DNA from: a virus
Virus record (IMG/VR): IMGVR_UViG_3300032223_000773
Location: 1-45,945 of that record
Length of the DNA: 45,945 nucleotides
Strand: one strand, 5' to 3'
Positions 31,240 to 37,427 of the stretch are shown here, in pieces. Both the position numbers and the translations under genes were made by a program. The notes beneath the pieces were generated by a model. That model ran no database searches and was not told the origin of the DNA. It worked only from the letters and a program-made list of their open reading frames with translations. Position 1 is the first letter of the stretch; the number at the start of each line of letters is the position of its first letter.

Positions 31240-31400
31240 AGAAAGATCATAAAGCAGATGCTATGATTACCTTTAGAAAGAAGATTGATGCTAAGAGGCT
31301 TGTGCCTACTAGATCAGGTTCAAAAGGTGGTGATGGTGGTTCAGGCGGAGGCGCTGGGGGAGGCTCAGGCGGCGGTGCTGGTGGTGGCGGTGGTAAATGA
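31236..31400 (+). CDS. Small peptide with Gly-rich tail
   Basis: 54 residues, read directly from the sequence. A basic N-terminus (KKDHKADAMITFRKKIDAKR), then GSKGGDGGSGGGAGGGSGGG ending in GGGGK. Starts on the PhoH stop (ATGA) and its stop is overlapped by the nuclease start (ATGA), so the frame is confirmed by coupling on both sides. The Gly-rich tail is low-complexity and may be a flexible tether. No family known. Confidence 0.65.
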   Translation: MKKDHKADAMITFRKKIDAKRLVPTRSGSKGGDGGSGGGAGGGSGGGAGGGGGK

Positions 31401-32080
31401 AGACATTTAATTATGTGCAGGGGCTGCCTTTGTTGCAGCCCCTAGTTAGTGAAGAAGTTGCTGGTAAAAGACATTATATAACACCAAATGGTATGAAAGT
31501 TCCTTCTGTTACTACCGTACTAGGTCATTTCAAGAAAGAAAAGATCAACGAATGGCGAAACAGAATTGGTCATGAAGAAGCGCAGAAGATTACCAACCGA
31601 GCCTCAACACGAGGCACAAAATTCCACAATCTACTGGAAAAGTATGTCAGCAATGAACATTCTATGATGTTTGAGAATGTTATGCCTGATATGAAACAAG
31701 CCTTTCGAGACATTCAACCCACTCTTGACAGAATAGACAATATACACTATATTGAATCTCCACTCTGGTCAGAGAGAATCGGTTTAGCCGGTAGGACAGA
31801 TGTGATTGCAGAATTTGATGGAGTGCTTTCCATTATCGACTTCAAGACCTCATTGAAGCCAAAGAAAGAAGAATGGATTGATAATTACTTCGAACAAGGA
31901 ACAGCTTACTCTCTCATGTATAAAGAAAGAGTTGGCAGAACAATCAATCAGGTCGTCATCATTATATCAGTAGATGGTATGACAGAGCCACAAATTTTTG
32001 TGAAAGAGCCGATTGATTATCTCGATTCACTGATCAAGAAAGTGTGGCTCTATAGAAAGGAACATCCGCATGTTTGTTGA
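31397..32080 (+). CDS. PD-(D/E)XK (RecB/Cas4-like) exonuclease
   Basis: 227 residues. VPSVTTVLGHFKKEKINEWR at the start, RGTKFHNLLEKYVSNEH, and the catalytic block GLAGRTDVIAEFDGVLSIID followed by FKTS, which is the D-x-n-(D/E)xK motif with a Lys at residue 154. Similar nucleases are common in cyanophage-type T4 relatives beside phoH. A 5'-3' or 3'-5' exonuclease acting on DNA ends is likely. It overlaps the glycine-rich peptide gene (ATGA) and the next gene. Confidence 0.82.
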   Translation: MKTFNYVQGLPLLQPLVSEEVAGKRHYITPNGMKVPSVTTVLGHFKKEKINEWRNRIGHEEAQKITNRASTRGTKFHNLLEKYVSNEHSMMFENVMPDMKQAFRDIQPTLDRIDNIHYIESPLWSERIGLAGRTDVIAEFDGVLSIIDFKTSLKPKKEEWIDNYFEQGTAYSLMYKERVGRTINQVVIIISVDGMTEPQIFVKEPIDYLDSLIKKVWLYRKEHPHVC

Positions 32081-32285
32081 TCTTTGGGTTGTATGTATCT
32101 TCTCAATTCTTTTCGGAGTGTGCGCCGTATGGAATTACACAAGAGGTCTTCATATTGGTGTTGAGAAGACGCTAGATAAACTTCTTGAAGATAAAATTAT
32201 CCGAATTGTGAATGATCGTGTAGTTCGCTATACACCTACAACGAGAAGAAGAAATAAGAGGTCTGCTATTGACACCTCAGCCTGA
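32070..32285 (+). CDS. Small single-membrane-segment protein
   Basis: 71 residues. Residues 2-22 are hydrophobic (FVDLWVVCIFSILFGVCAVW), the rest is charged and ends in Arg-rich TTRRRNKRSA. It starts 11 bases inside the nuclease gene with AAGGAAC upstream. A late promoter lies 7 bases after its stop, so it is the last gene before the tmRNA. Function unknown. Confidence 0.6.
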   Translation: MFVDLWVVCIFSILFGVCAVWNYTRGLHIGVEKTLDKLLEDKIIRIVNDRVVRYTPTTRRRNKRSAIDTSA

Positions 32286-32291
32286 CTATGA

Positions 32292-32299
32292 TATAAATA
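32292..32299 (+). promoter_or_regulatory. T4-type late promoter TATAAATA before tmRNA
   Basis: Exact consensus match about 14 bases before the first conserved base pairs of the tmRNA acceptor piece. It places the tmRNA under late transcription and makes the acceptor piece the first RNA segment. Confidence 0.65.
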
Positions 32300-32305
32300 T
32301 AGTTG

Positions 32306-32578
32306 CTTAGGTCGTTGAGGCGAACAGAATAGACGATTCGGACGCGGGGGCAGTACCCGCCCACTCCACCATGGATACAGGACGCATAAGAGAAGAAATT
32401 CTCGGGTAGTGAGCTTCGCTACAGCCTGTATCTTTGATGGGGTGGAAATAGGTTCGACGGGTTGTAGTAAAAGAACGAGTAGACCGAAGGCAAAAAAACT
32501 AAATGCAAACGATAACTTTGCTCCTGAGGCTTTCGCTCTAGCAGCGTAATCCCCACGGGTATGGGCTCCACCTCGGAA
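32306..32578 (+). ncRNA. ssrA: Circularly permuted two-piece tmRNA (alphaproteobacterial type)
   Basis: The acceptor piece comes first and ends in CCA at 32369-32371. Its T-arm is GCGGG (32344-32348), a 7-base loop GGCAGTA and CCCGC, then CCACTCC, discriminator A and CCA. The coding piece starts at G32439 with GGGGTGG, which pairs with CCACTCC through all seven positions; pair 3 is G-U (32441-32365), the alanine identity of tmRNA. GGTTCGACGGG (32451-32461) is the conserved tmRNA 5' block. The resume codon is GCA at 32505, and the tag reads ANDNFAPEAFALAA followed by TAA at 32547-32549. The intervening 32372-32438 segment is removed in this class. TCGTT (32312-32316) can pair with AACGA (32474-32478) as a P2-like helix. 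Outer ends are approximate (15 bases). Trans-translation rescues stalled ribosomes and marks their peptides for proteolysis. Confidence 0.93.
32374..32432 (+). other. tmRNA intervening segment folding as multi-hairpin
   Basis: GATACAGG (32374-32381) pairs perfectly with CCTGTATC (32425-32432) and closes the spacer between the two pieces. Inside it, GAGAA/TTCTC and GTAGTG/CGCTAC form two further hairpins. This is probably a processing signal, cut out when the two-piece RNA matures. Confidence 0.7.
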
Positions 32579-32617
32579 CAGAACGGGCCCGCTTCACACA
32601 AACACAAGGACTATATT

Positions 32618-32854
32618 ATGGCTAAGAACCCTTTTGAAATCCGCCTTGAACTCCTTCAGATCGCTAACAGCATCCTCTCAGATAAGAATTGGGCTGAACG
32701 AAATCGAATGATCGACGATTACAATAATCAGCGTGAAATCGTAATGAAGAATGGTGAAGGTAAGATACCTTTCTCACCTAAAGTTCCTACTGTTGATGAA
32801 GATGAAATCATTGCTTTGGCCCGTAAGCTGAATGAGTTTGTGTCCAATGGCTAA
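32618..32854 (+). CDS. Small conserved phage protein, unknown
   Basis: 78 residues from ATG 32618 (AAGGA upstream), chosen over a longer frame running into the tmRNA. FEIRLELLQIANSILSDKNW is reminiscent of small cyanophage proteins starting NPFEIR.E.L; the C-terminus has PTVDEDEIIALARKLNEFV. Function unknown. Overlaps the coactivator gene by 8 bases. Confidence 0.65.
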   Translation: MAKNPFEIRLELLQIANSILSDKNWAERNRMIDDYNNQREIVMKNGEGKIPFSPKVPTVDEDEIIALARKLNEFVSNG

Positions 32855-33074
32855 TAAAGAAGAAATAATCGAGTTCTCTATGCAGATTGAAAAGCTTGCA
32901 AAGGAGAAGAATACTTCTTATATGGATGCCATAATTCTCTATTGTGAGAATACAGGTTTTGAGGTTGAAGTGGCTGCAAAGCTTATCTCTAGCAATCTCA
33001 AATCTAAGATCAAGATGGAAGCCGAAGAGCTTCACTTCCTACCTAAATCCAACACCATAAAGTTGCCTCTATGA
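32847..33074 (+). CDS. Late-transcription coactivator, gp33-like
   Basis: 75 residues from ATG 32847. NKEEIIEFSMQIEKLAKEKN, YMDAIILYCENTGFEVEVAA and a HFLPKSNTIKLPL C-terminus match the phage late-transcription coactivator family (T4 gp33-type, cyanophage versions). gp33 links the sliding clamp to RNA polymerase and represses non-late transcription. Its C-terminal hydrophobic tail would contact the clamp. The presence of TATAAATA promoters in the window supports this. Assignment by pattern recognition, not by alignment. Confidence 0.68.
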   Translation: MANKEEIIEFSMQIEKLAKEKNTSYMDAIILYCENTGFEVEVAAKLISSNLKSKIKMEAEELHFLPKSNTIKLPL

Positions 33075-33970
33075 AAGACACATGTATAGTAACATGCTAC
33101 TACACAAAGCTGCATGGTACTAAGTTTGGTGGTAGAAAAGGTCTAGATGCTAGGTACAGAGAATCTTTGGTGTCATTGCTAAAGATTACCGATGCAGACT
33201 TTTACATCTATTGTGATCCTCAACAAAAGCAAGAGTTGATAGATCATTTAGATGAAAGAGTTGAACATTGGTCCGAGTATGTGACGCTTGTACCTCATGA
33301 TCTAGACAATTTCTATCTTGAAGAGTTGTTTGCAGAGTTCAAAGACTACGAACATGCAAAGAAGTCCGACCGTTGTAAAGAGATACAATATAATAAAATC
33401 TTTTGGATGAAAGATGTAGTCTTAAATAGAGACTATGAATATTGTTTCTGGATCGATATAGGCATATCACATTCTGGTTTGTTGCCTGATAAATTCATGA
33501 TTGTACCAGAGAACCGAGATTTCGAGTGCTTCAATAATACGCTATTCTCAAACGGTCTTATTAGAGGTATGAAGAAGTATGTAGAAGATAAGTTTCTTAT
33601 CTTTGCGATACACAATAGTCATCCTATGGGATACAGACCTCCTATCTACTGGTATAATGTGCTTGAGCCATATCACACAATAGGCGGATTCTTAGGTGGT
33701 AAAAAGCGCACTATACTTGAATTTTATGATATCTTCAAAGATAAGGCTTATAAAGTTGCCTCAGCAGATGATACGATATATGATGAAGAGGTGATTTATA
33801 ACATTATCTGGCAAGAGAATCCTGAGTTCTTTGCTGACAAGAAATTTGAGACATGGTATCATGAAGATAATATTCCAGGTATCAATGGTTCAGATGAATT
33901 TAAAGACAAGATAAGAACATGCAGACCTTTCTATCACATTTTGGTTGAATTGAACGATGAGCATCTATAA
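33071..33970 (+). CDS. HtrL/YibB-like (WlaTC) glycosyltransferase-type protein
   Basis: 299 residues. CIVTCYYTKLHGTKFGGRKG starts the domain, YNKIFWMKDVVLNRDYEYCF leads to FWIDIGISHSGLLPDKF, where D and S residues occupy the usual nucleotide-sugar site, and a HTIGGFLGGKKRTILEFYD block follows. The HtrL/YibB/WlaTC family is linked to lipopolysaccharide or capsule synthesis in bacteria. In a phage it may modify host surface sugars or virion proteins. It overlaps the coactivator gene and lies between gp33 and gp59, where T4 has no gene of this kind. Confidence 0.7.
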   Translation: MKDTCIVTCYYTKLHGTKFGGRKGLDARYRESLVSLLKITDADFYIYCDPQQKQELIDHLDERVEHWSEYVTLVPHDLDNFYLEELFAEFKDYEHAKKSDRCKEIQYNKIFWMKDVVLNRDYEYCFWIDIGISHSGLLPDKFMIVPENRDFECFNNTLFSNGLIRGMKKYVEDKFLIFAIHNSHPMGYRPPIYWYNVLEPYHTIGGFLGGKKRTILEFYDIFKDKAYKVASADDTIYDEEVIYNIIWQENPEFFADKKFETWYHEDNIPGINGSDEFKDKIRTCRPFYHILVELNDEHL

Positions 33971-34661
33971 TATAAAACCAATATTGAACCTCTTCAAAGA
34001 CAGGCCATCGCATCAGGCTTTGGCTGTGAAGATTCAAGATTTCTTCAATACAGAATATGATCCTGAATTACAGGATTATTATTATGACATCTTGATCAAT
34101 AGCCTTCCTACAATCGAGTATCATTTAGCTAACGATGGTTATATCATCGATGAGGCTACTGGTCTTTGGTCATTTGACAATGAAGATGTAGGAAGCAAGC
34201 ACACATTCAATCTTGCTCGTTTTGTTGAGATTAATTTCCGCGCTTTCAGAAATAAGAAGGTTGTGACCATTCTTGGTGATTATGGTTCAGTAAACCTACA
34301 GCTTAGGTTCTGCGGTATTGATATTGCCACCAGCATTATCAATCCTCATTGTATTGTAGGATCGGTGCTAACTTGCATAGGGCATGATTGCCCACCGATC
34401 AGAATTAATACAGGCTGTGAAGAGTTTGATGTTCTATTCATGGCTTCCGTTTTTGATGATGATGAAAAAGCCTATAAAAGCTGGAATTTTATGATTGATG
34501 TTAGCTCATCAGGAAAGAAAGTATATTTCACTTCTGATAACCTCACATATCTATCAAATCACCTGATACCGGATAAGTTCAAACCTATTGACTTTCCTAT
34601 TGATAGAGACTATACTGATTTAAGATTGGGCTATGGTAATAGGATATTTGAGATCATATGA
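33957..34661 (+). CDS. Unknown protein, Rossmann-like motif suspected
   Basis: 234 residues. Helical start, then VVTILGDYGSVNLQLRFCGI, which has the look of a Rossmann first strand but lacks a proper GxGxG, and VLFMASVFDDDEKAYKSWNF. No family can be named. Overlaps the HtrL-like gene by 14 bases and is coupled to the NTase-like gene by ATGA, so the three act as one unit. Confidence 0.55.
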   Translation: MSIYNIKPILNLFKDRPSHQALAVKIQDFFNTEYDPELQDYYYDILINSLPTIEYHLANDGYIIDEATGLWSFDNEDVGSKHTFNLARFVEINFRAFRNKKVVTILGDYGSVNLQLRFCGIDIATSIINPHCIVGSVLTCIGHDCPPIRINTGCEEFDVLFMASVFDDDEKAYKSWNFMIDVSSSGKKVYFTSDNLTYLSNHLIPDKFKPIDFPIDRDYTDLRLGYGNRIFEII

Positions 34662-35545
34662 AGTGGCAAGAAGAATTTCCTGATTTGGTGGAGAAGTTTG
34701 ATATGGCTGTTTTAGATGCTTCGGTTTTCGGTTCAATAACTAGGTTACCAATGGCTATTAGCCCTGTGAGCCCTATGCAACCTTTTGATGATATTGCCAA
34801 GCACTTTGGTGGTTCGGTACATCACGATATGATTAGAGATGCTTATGTCCTTCGTAAAAGTGATGGTGAAAAGATGGAAATAAGCCCGATGGATATCTAT
34901 CAGTCCGATATATCTAAAATTAGGTCTGAAATTACCAAATGGTTTTCTAAACCTACTGCTAGTGATACATTCACAGAAGAGGATCGCCTAAGGATCTATG
35001 AACTCAAGAGGAGAGCTAGAGACTATATGTCCAAGCTGGATGTTGGTGGTGACATTCTTGCTGGTGGTTGTTTCACATCTTGGGTTCATGGTGAACCTGT
35101 AAAAGACTATGATATTTTCTTATATAATCAGTCCAGCAAGATGAAGTTGCACGAAGCGATATTGCTGGATGAGACTATACATATGCCATCTAGAATACCC
35201 TCATTGAGATATACAACATCTAGAATATCTTCAATGAGATATACAATAAGAGACGGTAAATATCTCAACAATGGCAGGATAGATCAGGTGATTGATGATG
35301 GTGTAACAAAGGCACAATACATTAACTGTGATTATATTGACCGTGAGGCCGTAATCGATCACTTCGATGTTGAACACTCTTGCGTTTCTTACGAGTATCC
35401 TAAAGATATTCTTCATATAAGCCCCTTGACATGGCACTGTATAAAGAATAAGATACTGAAGTCTCACAAGAACAACACTATTCAAAAGTGGCGCCAAGAC
35501 AAGTTTATCAAGAAAGGGTTCAAATTTGAGATTAACCTCGTTTGA
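34658..35545 (+). CDS. Nucleotidyltransferase-fold protein
   Basis: 295 residues. G136-G137 in AGGCFTSWVHGEPVKDYDIF, with D150 and D152, is the polymerase-beta-type NTase signature GG...DxD. The remainder is a mixed alpha/beta domain with HISPLTWHCIKNKI near the end. NTase-fold proteins of unknown substrate are frequent in T4-like phages. It could transfer a nucleotide to a protein, RNA or small molecule. ATGA overlap with the previous gene and 20-base overlap with gp59. Confidence 0.72.
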   Translation: MKWQEEFPDLVEKFDMAVLDASVFGSITRLPMAISPVSPMQPFDDIAKHFGGSVHHDMIRDAYVLRKSDGEKMEISPMDIYQSDISKIRSEITKWFSKPTASDTFTEEDRLRIYELKRRARDYMSKLDVGGDILAGGCFTSWVHGEPVKDYDIFLYNQSSKMKLHEAILLDETIHMPSRIPSLRYTTSRISSMRYTIRDGKYLNNGRIDQVIDDGVTKAQYINCDYIDREAVIDHFDVEHSCVSYEYPKDILHISPLTWHCIKNKILKSHKNNTIQKWRQDKFIKKGFKFEINLV

Positions 35546-36191
35546 CACTTACACTCTCTATCTTGCGATAAAGCAACACTTTACTCAGGACAGCTATGAT
35601 TATTTTAAATATCATGGAAAGGTGAAGGCGAACAAAGAATCTTTTCTGAACCGTAGAGACAAGTATCAGTTCCAAAAGCTATGTCGAAAATACACTTCAG
35701 ATGAAATGATGTATTTCTTGGTAGCAAATGCCGTCAAGGGCATCACATGGCCTGGTGCTTTGCTCGATGATGAGTCACATGATAATTACATGGCTTATCT
35801 AAAGCGCAACCAGGCTCTCAGCTACACATTCTCAAATGAACTTGATGCTCTATTCGCCCATGACCGTATCGACCGTATATTCAAGGTCGGTGATGGTCAT
35901 AGGTATCTTCCGCCTATACTGAACGCCCGCATGTGCGACCTCATATCTGCGGAGACTTTTATCATACTCGACAAGTTTATCGGCTTTTCGAGTGTAATAG
36001 ATAATGATTTGAAAGGTAACTCTTTCTTGTGGGACCGATATAATAAACCAGCCCAAAAGCTTCATCCATTCTTGAATTATGACAAGACAAAGATGAAGGC
36101 GATACTGAAGGAGAAAATCAATGAGCATAGACTTCCCTCAGAAAGACATGAAACGAGCAGAGCGCCGCAAGAAGAAAGCTGCACGATATAG
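35526..36191 (+). CDS. 59: Helicase loader gp59, TTG start
   Basis: 221 residues, close to T4 gp59 (217). LTSFDTYTLYLAIKQHFTQD and YQFQKLCRKYTSDEMMYFLV are typical of gp59, and WPGALLDDESHDNYMAYLKR and a LRDENGE-free helical end follow. The start is TTG at 35526 because GAAAGGG lies seven bases before it and no ATG occurs until residue 63. gp59 places the gp41-type helicase on gp32-coated forks. It overlaps the next gene by 71 bases in another frame, an exceptionally long overlap in this window. Confidence 0.88.
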   Translation: MRLTSFDTYTLYLAIKQHFTQDSYDYFKYHGKVKANKESFLNRRDKYQFQKLCRKYTSDEMMYFLVANAVKGITWPGALLDDESHDNYMAYLKRNQALSYTFSNELDALFAHDRIDRIFKVGDGHRYLPPILNARMCDLISAETFIILDKFIGFSSVIDNDLKGNSFLWDRYNKPAQKLHPFLNYDKTKMKAILKEKINEHRLPSERHETSRAPQEESCTI

Positions 36192-36375
36192 ACATGCCAA
36201 AGAAATTGCCAGCCAGATATTCCCAGGTCATCCCGAATGGGAAGATCAATGGGCTAAGAAACATGCCGACAACATGAAAGCTTGTGCTTGTTGGATGTGC
36301 CAGAATCCTAGAAGGTCGTTGAAGCAAGAAACACTCCAAGAAAAAAAGTTCAAGGAGTCTATCTGGTGCGACTAA
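36121..36375 (+). CDS. Small basic CxxC protein, unknown
   Basis: 84 residues with GAAGGAG before the ATG. Lys/Arg-rich helical start (MKRAERRKKKAARYRHAKEI), then a CACWMCQNPRR motif with two cysteines and a basic end. Small phage and bacterial proteins with the SCWMCGNPR pattern are known, without function; zinc binding or RNA binding is plausible. The long overlap with gp59 supports translation in two frames. Confidence 0.65.
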   Translation: MSIDFPQKDMKRAERRKKKAARYRHAKEIASQIFPGHPEWEDQWAKKHADNMKACACWMCQNPRRSLKQETLQEKKFKESIWCD

Positions 36376-36381
36376 ATAGGA

Positions 36382-36410
36382 TTGACAGACCGAGATCGAT
36401 CTGTTATTAT
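36382..36410 (+). promoter_or_regulatory. Sigma70-type promoter for gp32
   Basis: TTGACA, 17-base spacer, TATTAT; the overlapping TATACT at 36408 is an alternative -10. It starts transcription about 30 bases before the ATG of gp32, and an AGGAG-like GGAG site precedes that ATG. Confidence 0.82.
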
Positions 36411-36445
36411 ACTAAACTCATACACTGTTTATACGGAGAAATACT

Positions 36446-37396
36446 ATGACAAATTTCGCTACCCTCAAGAAGTCCTCTTCTACTCTCGACCGTCTCATCA
36501 AAGAAATCGAAAAGGCTAATGCACCTGCTTCCGACAAGAAGTCTGGTGATGATCGCTTTTGGAAGTTGGAACGAGACAAGTCTGGTAACGGCTCGGCTGT
36601 TATCCGCTTCCTTCCTAATTCTCAGGCTGACGGTGAAGACGGTATCCCGTGGATTCGTTATTTCGACCATGGGTTCAAGGGACCGACTGGTAAGTGGTAT
36701 ATCGAAAACTCGCTGACATCTCTTGAAGATAAGAATAAGAATAAGACCAAGGATCCTGCTGGTGAGTATAACAGCTATCTTTGGAATCTTTCTGAAGATG
36801 AAAACTCTTGGTCTCGTAAGCAGGCCCGTAATCAGAAGCGCCGCCTTCACTATATCTCTAACATCTATGTGATCTCTGATCCTAAGAATCCTGAGAACGA
36901 AGGTAAGGTCTTCTTGTTCAAGTATGGTAAGAAGATTTTTGATAAGATTACCATGGCTATGAACCCTGAATTTGAAGGTGATGAAAAGATTAATCCTTTC
37001 GATTTCTGGAAGGGCGCTAACTTCAAGATTCGTATCCGCACCGTTGATGGTTATCCTAACTATGAACAGTCCGTATTCGATGCACCTAAGCCTCTCAGCA
37101 ATGACGATGAAGCTATTGAAAGTATTTGGAACAAGCAATACTATCTGAAGGAGTTTCTTGCGCCTTCTAACTTCAAGACTTATGATCAACTCAAGGCTCG
37201 TCTTGACGAAGTTCTTGCAGAAGATCCGGCTTATCTTGAGTTTACTGGTGATAGGACTCGTGCGCCTCAGGCACAGACTGTAAAGCAGGCAACTCCTGCT
37301 AAGAGAGTCACTGTCGAGGACAATGATGCGCCTCCTTTTGATATTGATGACGATGATGATGACTTGAAGGCTTTCAAGTCGCTTGCGATGAGCTAA
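36446..37396 (+). CDS. 32: Single-stranded DNA-binding protein gp32 (Cys-less)
   Basis: 316 residues. RFWKLERDKSGNGSAVIRFL, a GKWYIENSLTSL stretch, KRRLHYISNIYVISDPKNPE, KVFLFKYGKKIFDKITMAMN and GANFKIRIRTVDGYPNYEQS form the OB fold of gp32. The N-terminus (LKKSSSTLDRLIKEIEK) is the cooperativity arm, and the C-terminus (DIDDDDDDLKAF) the acidic protein-interaction tail. There is no Cys in the whole protein, so the zinc site of T4 gp32 is absent; this agrees with my recollection of cyanophage gp32. It coats ssDNA during replication and recombination. Own promoter and strong terminator. Confidence 0.95.
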   Translation: MTNFATLKKSSSTLDRLIKEIEKANAPASDKKSGDDRFWKLERDKSGNGSAVIRFLPNSQADGEDGIPWIRYFDHGFKGPTGKWYIENSLTSLEDKNKNKTKDPAGEYNSYLWNLSEDENSWSRKQARNQKRRLHYISNIYVISDPKNPENEGKVFLFKYGKKIFDKITMAMNPEFEGDEKINPFDFWKGANFKIRIRTVDGYPNYEQSVFDAPKPLSNDDEAIESIWNKQYYLKEFLAPSNFKTYDQLKARLDEVLAEDPAYLEFTGDRTRAPQAQTVKQATPAKRVTVEDNDAPPFDIDDDDDDLKAFKSLAMS

Positions 37397-37400
37397 TAGA

Positions 37401-37427
37401 AGAGGGGCTTCGGCCCCTCTTTTTTTA
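37401..37427 (+). terminator. Strong Rho-independent terminator after gp32
   Basis: Eight-bp stem AGAGGGGC/GCCCCTCT around TTCG, followed by seven T. The convergent minus-strand gene ends at 37425, so this hairpin may also block read-through from the other side, although the T-run on that strand is weak. Confidence 0.95.

Noticed and set aside
32340-32371. Possible tRNA (T-arm and CCA end)
   Set aside because: No 5' half, D-arm or anticodon arm precedes it; the acceptor partner lies downstream at 32439, which fits permuted tmRNA.
32561-32617. N-terminal extension of the 32618 gene
   Set aside because: It overlaps the 3' end of the tmRNA; ATG 32618 has AAGGA and matches family-like starts.
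36407-37189. Long open frame on the minus strand over gp32 (260 codons)
   Set aside because: It is the antisense of a certain gp32 gene, with no ribosome site or recognisable motif.
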